Assembly: GCA_026388495.1 (NCBI GenBank) | Contig: JAPLJQ010000113.1 | Span: 1 to 10,806 of the forward strand | Reading direction: 5' to 3' | DNA from: Deltaproteobacteria bacterium | GTDB taxonomy: Bacteria > Desulfobacterota > Syntrophia > Syntrophales > UBA2185 | DNA length: 10,806 bases | Part shown: piece after piece, positions 7,101 through 10,806 of the stretch | Layout of the letters: every line of letters begins with the position of its first letter | Numbering within the stretch: position 1 is the stretch's first letter | Translations under genes and position numbers: made by a program | Notes under the pieces: generated by a model | Told to the model about the DNA's origin: nothing | What the model saw: only the letters and a program-made list of their open reading frames with translations | Databases searched by the model: none

Positions 7101-9233
7101 CTAAGGGCGAGGATTGATCCTGCCTGCCATCCTGGCCCACCTGTACAGAGCACCGAGGACCACCACCGCCCTCTCCGACGAGTAAGGAAAAGCGGGAACG
7201 CCGTGTGCTTCAAGAAGGGAGGCGGCGCGTTCCACCTCGACGTCACCCGACAGGGCGGCGACAATCGGTTTTTGCGCTTTTACGGACTCGGCCGCCTGCT
7301 TCGCCCTGATAACGGTTTCGGCAAAGACCATGGGGGGCGTGATCAGGGTATGCCAGTAACCCAGGATCAGAGCGTCCACGCGGTCGTCCTCGAGGGCGAG
7401 CCGGATCGTGGCTTCATACGTTTCCGGCGGCTCTCCACCCGTAATATCCACAGGGTTTCCCGTGGCCCCGAAAGGGGGAATGTATTTTTTGAAAGCCTCG
7501 TCCAGGTCTTTTTCCAGCGTCATGAGATGTAATTGATGCCTGCTGCAGGCATCCGCCAGGAGAACGCCGAGCCCCCCGGCGCCGGTAACAATCAACACGT
7601 TCTCCCCTTTTGGGGTCGGCATTTTGCTCAAGCTTCTCGCACAATCCAGCAGCTGTTCCAGATTGGAAACCCGGACAATCCCAGCTTTCGCGAAGGCAGC
7701 ACTGTAGATCCTGTCGTCTCCCGCCAGTGCCCCCGTATGGGAAAAGGCTGCCCTCTCTCCCAAGGGGGTGGCGCCCGCCTTCAGGGCAACGATGGGCTTT
7801 TGCCGGCTTACTTTCTGCGCCGCCTTGACGAAGGCCACGCCGTCCTTTATGTCTTCCACATGCATGGCGATGACCTTCGTATTCGGGTCCTGACCGAAGA
7901 ACGTGATCAGGTCATCCTCGTCCACGTCGCACTTGTTGCCCACACCGACAATGGCCGAGACACCCATCCTGTTTGCGCGGCTGTAGCCGATGATGGCCAT
8001 CCCCACACCGCCGCTCTGGCAGGACAGCGCCGTGGGCCCTTTTTCCGTATAAGGGGTACAGAAGGTCGCGCAGAGATCCGCCGGCGTGTAATATATCCCG
8101 AAAATGTTTGGCCCGAGGATTCGAACCTTGTTCTCGACAGCCCTGGCAACGAGTTCCTTCTGGAGTTCGTTATTGCCGATCTCGGCAAACCCCGAGGAGA
8201 TCACGATAGCCCCGGCGACACCCTTCGTGCCGAGGGCCGTTATGGCGTCCGCCACGTTCTTCGCAGGTATCACGATCACCGCCACATCCACCTGATCGGG
8301 AATCTCCTGCACACTCCGGTAACATTTCAGGCCGAGAATTTCTTCCGCTTTCGGATTGATGGGATATATTTTGCCTTTGTAACCCCCGTCGATGATGTTC
8401 TTTACTGTCGAATACCCCAGTTTTGACGGGTCGCCTGACGCCCCGATGACGGCGATGCCGACGGGTGAAAAGATTCTCCTCATGCCGGTGATAATTTCTT
8501 CCGACGTGTATATCGTATCGGAAACCTTCCTGGGGTCGCCGATGACCATCCGGGCATCCACCACGATGGCGCCCGATTCCGACGCGATCACGGGGTTCAG
8601 ATCGACCTCGAGAATCTCGGGATGATCGCTCAGCAGTGTCGACAGTTTCTGGATAATGTCAGCCACAGCATTTACATTAACCACAGATTTCCCGCGGAAA
8701 TTCCCGAGGATTTTTCTTCCCCTGATTTCGCGGATCATGTCGAGGGAATCCTCCCCTGTCAGGGGAACCAATCTGAAAACCACATCGTCCGCAGCCTCAA
8801 CAAAAATGCCCCCCAGACCAAACATCACGGCATGACCGAACTGACGGCTGAATGTGGCGCCGATAACCAGTTCGAGGCCTTCCGTTACCATCCGGTCAAC
8901 CAGGACACCTTGGACAGACGCATCCGGTTTGTGCATTTTCGCCTTGTTGATGATGTCAGTGAATGAGGATTTTACGGCTGCCGGAGAATCCACATTTAAC
9001 ATGACACCCCCAACATCTGATTTATGAGAGATATCAGGGGATACGAGCTTCATCACAACCGGGTATCCGAGCTTGTCCGCTATCTCAACTGCTGTTTCCG
9101 GATCCGTAGCGACAGACCCTATGCTGACTTTGATGCCGTAGGCTTCCAGCACTTTTTTACTTTCGACTTCCGTAAGGATAGCCCTTCCCTGCTGTTTAAC
9201 CTCTGACAGAATCTTCGTCACCGCACTTCCCAT
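7101..9233 (-). CDS. Acetate/acyl-CoA ligase (ADP-forming), fused beta-alpha architecture
   Basis: Converts acyl-CoA + ADP + Pi to acid + ATP + CoA (reversible) in the cytoplasm. The 710 residues show an ATP-grasp (beta) module at about 1-235, a Rossmann CoA-binding domain at about 255-380 (VGIAVIGAS at 258-266) and the succinyl-CoA-ligase-like domains up to the end. Both histidines of the phosphoryl relay are seen: H70 in the beta part (DISHKSDVGGV) and the phosphorylated H499 in the alpha part (SHTGALAG). The usual GPNC motif is GPNIFG here. Archaeal-type fused enzymes and Pat/YfiQ proteins start with the CoA-binding part; here the ATP-grasp is first. No GNAT acetyltransferase domain is present, so this is a metabolic ligase rather than a protein acetylase. 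The substrate (acetate, propionate, aryl acids) cannot be told. The ATG at 9233 has a strong GAAGGAGG site 6 nt upstream. Confidence 0.9.
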   Translation of the reverse strand: MGSAVTKILSEVKQQGRAILTEVESKKVLEAYGIKVSIGSVATDPETAVEIADKLGYPVVMKLVSPDISHKSDVGGVMLNVDSPAAVKSSFTDIINKAKMHKPDASVQGVLVDRMVTEGLELVIGATFSRQFGHAVMFGLGGIFVEAADDVVFRLVPLTGEDSLDMIREIRGRKILGNFRGKSVVNVNAVADIIQKLSTLLSDHPEILEVDLNPVIASESGAIVVDARMVIGDPRKVSDTIYTSEEIITGMRRIFSPVGIAVIGASGDPSKLGYSTVKNIIDGGYKGKIYPINPKAEEILGLKCYRSVQEIPDQVDVAVIVIPAKNVADAITALGTKGVAGAIVISSGFAEIGNNELQKELVARAVENKVRILGPNIFGIYYTPADLCATFCTPYTEKGPTALSCQSGGVGMAIIGYSRANRMGVSAIVGVGNKCDVDEDDLITFFGQDPNTKVIAMHVEDIKDGVAFVKAAQKVSRQKPIVALKAGATPLGERAAFSHTGALAGDDRIYSAAFAKAGIVRVSNLEQLLDCARSLSKMPTPKGENVLIVTGAGGLGVLLADACSRHQLHLMTLEKDLDEAFKKYIPPFGATGNPVDITGGEPPETYEATIRLALEDDRVDALILGYWHTLITPPMVFAETVIRAKQAAESVKAQKPIVAALSGDVEVERAASLLEAHGVPAFPYSSERAVVVLGALYRWARMAGRINPRP

Positions 9234-9239
9234 GGAATT

Positions 9240-9247
9240 CCTCCTTC
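9240..9247 (-). promoter_or_regulatory. Ribosome binding site of the acyl-CoA ligase
   Basis: On the minus strand GAAGGAGG is followed by six bases and the ATG at 9233. This is a near-perfect match to the anti-Shine-Dalgarno sequence and fixes the start. Confidence 0.85.
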
Positions 9248-9280
9248 AGACTTCTTCATGCATGGATTTTGGTTACAATG

Positions 9281-9310
9281 TAAGTACCTGAAACGAAATA
9301 ATAAAGTCAA
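9281..9310 (-). promoter_or_regulatory. Weak candidate promoter for the acyl-CoA ligase
   Basis: On the minus strand TTGACT (9310-9305) is followed after 18 bases by TACTTA (9286-9281). The -35 box is good and the -10 box is poor. It lies about 50 bp before the start codon. Support is weak and comes from sequence match alone. Confidence 0.25.
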
Positions 9311-9362
9311 GACGATTTATTGTCCATATCACTAATTGAAAGAAAACTCTCTCACCCTCATT

Positions 9363-9458
9363 CACATACCTCCGTATGTGTTCGGTATGGAGACTTATTA
9401 AAAATCGAACCATACCGTCATGACATCAGATATCATATTATTCGGATCGTAATATCTG
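9363..9458. repeat. Cluster of three inverted repeats in the divergent intergenic region
   Basis: IR1 is CACATAC (9363-9369) and GTATGTG (9374-9380), 7 bp, loop CTCC. IR2 is CGGTATGG (9383-9390) and CCATACCG (9410-9417), 8 bp, spacer 19. IR3 is CAGATAT (9427-9433) and ATATCTG (9452-9458), 7 bp, spacer 18. IR1 and IR2 share the core GTATG. All arms are perfect. They fill the space between the divergent ligase and rpsT genes and end 16 bp before the rpsT -35 box, so operator sites or leader hairpins are both possible. No T-runs mark them as terminators. Confidence 0.55.
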
Positions 9459-9474
9459 TGAATTTACTTTCGGC

Positions 9475-9501
9475 TTGACATGATTGGTGAATTCGTATAG
9501 T
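9475..9501 (+). promoter_or_regulatory. Candidate sigma-70 promoter of rpsT
   Basis: A perfect -35 box TTGACA (9475-9480) is followed by TATAGT (9496-9501) after 15 bases, or by TAGTGA (9498-9503) after 17. Transcription would start near 9508-9510, about 35 bp before the start codon, giving a short leader. The spacing to the better -10 box is on the short side. Confidence 0.6.
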
Positions 9502-9544
9502 GAGTCACATTCACACTAAGAAATAAATGAAGGAGGATTATTTT

Positions 9545-9805
9545 TTGGCAACACACAAATCCGCAATAAAAAGAAGCAGACAGAACGAGAAGAGCCGGGT
9601 GAGAAATACTTCCATAAAATCCAGCATCAAGACACAGATAAAATCCGTTCTACAGGCCGTTGAAACGAAGGACAAGACCGGTTCGGAAACGGCCCTGGCT
9701 GCCGCCATTCCCGCCATTGCCAAAGCTGCTGCAAAGGGTGTCTTCCATAAAAAAAATGCATCGCGCAAGATATCGAGGCTTACGAAGAAGGTTAAGGCGA
9801 TTTAA
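9545..9805 (+). CDS. rpsT: Small ribosomal subunit protein bS20
   Basis: Binds 16S rRNA and helps assemble the 30S subunit. The product of 86 residues (E. coli S20 has 87) begins MATHKSAIKRSRQNEKSRVRN and ends with the lysine-rich helix KNASRKISRLTKKVKAI, typical of S20. I choose the TTG at 9545 as start: AGGAGG at 9531-9536 lies 8 nt before it, and the protein then begins exactly as the family does. The upstream ATG at 9527 would overlap its own ribosome binding site and add six foreign residues (MKEDYF). In E. coli rpsT also starts with UUG, and that codon is known to matter for autoregulation by S20. The stop codon overlaps that of the convergent lptE by three bases. Confidence 0.93.
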   Translation: MATHKSAIKRSRQNEKSRVRNTSIKSSIKTQIKSVLQAVETKDKTGSETALAAAIPAIAKAAAKGVFHKKNASRKISRLTKKVKAI

Positions 9806-10350
9806 AAGCCCGACATCATTAATCGGTAGGCCTTCTCCGTTGAATCGTTCGATAGTTTTACGAGGGCATCTTTTCGGTTTCTTTCTTTCGTGGTCACATC
9901 TGAAAAGGGATAATCCTGGGTTGCCGAGAAACTTTTATCCGTCCATATCACCTTCCCGGTAGCCTGCTCTTCCAGAACAAGCTCCATTGACAGGGTCACA
10001 CGTTCTTCCGCAGCCAGATTATCCTTCTGGTAAGAAAGGGGAGCCGATGTGAGGTTGTCTATGCTTCCCCTGAATATAGCATCGGCGGCATTCCGGCTGT
10101 CAACCAGCTTAAGTCTTCTTCCTTTGATAAACTGATCGATAAAGGCGCTTCTTATGGTGTTTTCAAGATTGGCCTCACTGGTTTTGTTGGCAAAATTGTC
10201 GACAAAAACCGTCTGAATGCTTTTATCGATATATTCTCCACCGGGGCTAAAACGGTAACCGCAACCGGATATGAACAGAAGCTGTATCAGGGCGAAGCTG
10301 ATGATTAAAAAATTGCCCGGAAGAACTTTATGTTTCCTGCCTGAGAGCAT
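9802..10350 (-). CDS. lptE: LPS-assembly lipoprotein LptE
   Basis: Outer-membrane lipoprotein that forms the LptD plug and guides lipopolysaccharide to the cell surface. The 182 residues start with a basic tip and a hydrophobic segment ending in the lipobox ISGC, with C30 as the lipid-bearing cysteine, followed by GYRFSP as in the LptE/RlpB family. Further family signs are IQTVFVDNFANKT, the central E..TLSMELVLEEQATGKVIW strands and a C-terminal helix. The start ATG at 10350 has AAGGGG 5 nt upstream, between the leuS stop and this gene (9-nt gap). The order leuS-lptE is the same as in E. coli, and the two are almost certainly one transcript. The stop overlaps that of rpsT on the other strand. 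Primary sequence of LptE is poorly conserved, so the context adds much of the confidence. Confidence 0.87.
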   Translation of the reverse strand: MLSGRKHKVLPGNFLIISFALIQLLFISGCGYRFSPGGEYIDKSIQTVFVDNFANKTSEANLENTIRSAFIDQFIKGRRLKLVDSRNAADAIFRGSIDNLTSAPLSYQKDNLAAEERVTLSMELVLEEQATGKVIWTDKSFSATQDYPFSDVTTKERNRKDALVKLSNDSTEKAYRLMMSGF

Positions 10351-10359
10351 GATGTCCCC

Positions 10360-10806
10360 TTATTCCTGTATCACAATATTAACGAGCTTCTTTGGAACGT
10401 AAATTTCCTTTACCACCGTTTTGCCGGAGATAAACCTGGCAATCTTCTCATCCCCTAAGGCGAGAGACTTGATAGTTTCCTCATCTTCGTCCGCCGGCAC
10501 GACCACCCTGCTCCGGACCTTCCCATTCACCTGAACAACAATGGTGATTTCCTCTTCCGCGGCGACTTCATGATTATACGTTGGCCATGGCGCATCGGCC
10601 AGGTTGCTTTCATGTCCTGTCAGTCTCCATAGTTCTTCCATAATGTGAGGCACCGTGGGAGCCATCAGCAGAATGATCGTTTCAATGGCTTCCCTGATGA
10701 CGGAAAGGGCTTTTTTATTTTCCTTTTCCGGGCGTTCAAGCAGATAAAGAGCGTTGACCAGTTCCATGACGGCGCTGATTGCCGTATTAAAGTGGAAACG
10801 CTCTTC
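10360..10806 (-). CDS. leuS: Leucyl-tRNA synthetase, C-terminal 148 residues (cut by the window edge)
   Basis: Charges tRNA-Leu with leucine in the cytoplasm. Only the 3' end of the gene is in the window. The reading frame runs without a stop to the right edge, and the ATG at 10767 is internal, not the start. Visible parts are the anticodon-binding helical bundle (RFHFNTAISAVMELVNAL, then LLMAPTVPHIMEELW) and the C-terminal domain with QVNGKVRSRVVVP and the end VKEIYVPKKLVNIVIQE. These match E. coli LeuRS (QVNGKVRAK…, IYVPGKLLNLVV). The normal full length is about 860 residues, so roughly five sixths lies outside. Confidence 0.95.
   Translation of the reverse strand, partial: EERFHFNTAISAVMELVNALYLLERPEKENKKALSVIREAIETIILLMAPTVPHIMEELWRLTGHESNLADAPWPTYNHEVAAEEEITIVVQVNGKVRSRVVVPADEDEETIKSLALGDEKIARFISGKTVVKEIYVPKKLVNIVIQE

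Noticed and set aside
7533..8426. 297-aa plus-strand ORF inside the acyl-CoA ligase
   Set aside because: It is antisense to a gene with both catalytic histidines and full domains, and is low-complexity in Arg/Gly/His; a shadow frame.
9808..9831. Possible terminator for lptE (CCGA…TCGG with a bulge, then TTTT on the minus strand)
   Set aside because: Only 4 continuous base pairs plus a bulged extension, and a T-run of four; too weak to call.
10798..10806. ACGCTCTTC at the right edge, which also matches part of the Illumina adapter
   Set aside because: Its reverse complement translates in frame to EER before FHFNTAI, which is plausible LeuRS sequence. A 9-base match could be chance.

Overview
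This window looks like a chromosomal segment, or a whole metagenomic contig, from an anaerobic bacterium. The gene families best fit a syntrophic or respiratory deltaproteobacterium (Desulfobacterota, Syntrophales-like). That placement rests on a selenocysteine-containing, Tat-exported membrane formate dehydrogenase, a large ADP-forming acyl-CoA ligase, a class I adenylate cyclase and Gram-negative outer-membrane biogenesis (LptE). It is inference from gene content; no rRNA or other phylogenetic marker is present beyond S20 and part of LeuRS.

Positions 1-4850 (+ strand) hold a three-gene formate dehydrogenase operon resembling fdnGHI: catalytic alpha, four-cluster ferredoxin-like beta and cytochrome b gamma, closed by a strong intrinsic terminator. 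The alpha gene appears as two same-frame ORFs split by a TGA at 746-748. The flanking protein reads straight through the conserved active site (...HQAR-I-[U]-HSPT...), and a hairpin of bacterial SECIS type follows at the right distance. The two halves are therefore one selenoprotein of about 1042 residues. Beta and gamma are closely spaced and use the same 10-nt Shine-Dalgarno sequence.

Positions 4850-9233 (- strand) hold a class I adenylate cyclase-like protein and, upstream of it, an acetate/acyl-CoA ligase (ADP-forming) with the ATP-grasp module first. Directly after the cyclase stop codon, in the same frame, lies a degenerate 4Fe-4S domain fragment with no start codon and one cysteine changed to arginine. 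It is probably a gene remnant. A short GC-rich palindrome of dispersed-repeat type lies between cyclase and ligase.

Positions 9234-10806 begin with a 311-bp divergent intergenic region carrying three successive inverted repeats and a candidate promoter for rpsT (ribosomal protein S20, UUG start). rpsT converges on lptE, and their stop codons overlap. lptE lies just downstream of leuS, whose 3' end enters the window from the right edge; leuS-lptE is also the order in E. coli.

Functionally, the exported formate dehydrogenase would exchange electrons between formate/CO2 outside the cytoplasmic membrane and the quinone pool. The ADP-forming ligase would make ATP from acyl-CoA. The two fit a fermentative or syntrophic energy metabolism, but the window does not show that they act in one pathway. 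I see no CRISPR array, tRNA, transposase, phage gene or clearly new multi-gene system. The most unusual items are the recoded formate dehydrogenase, the Fe-S remnant fused behind the cyclase stop, the inverted-repeat cluster, and a 12-nt match to Illumina adapter sequence near the left edge.
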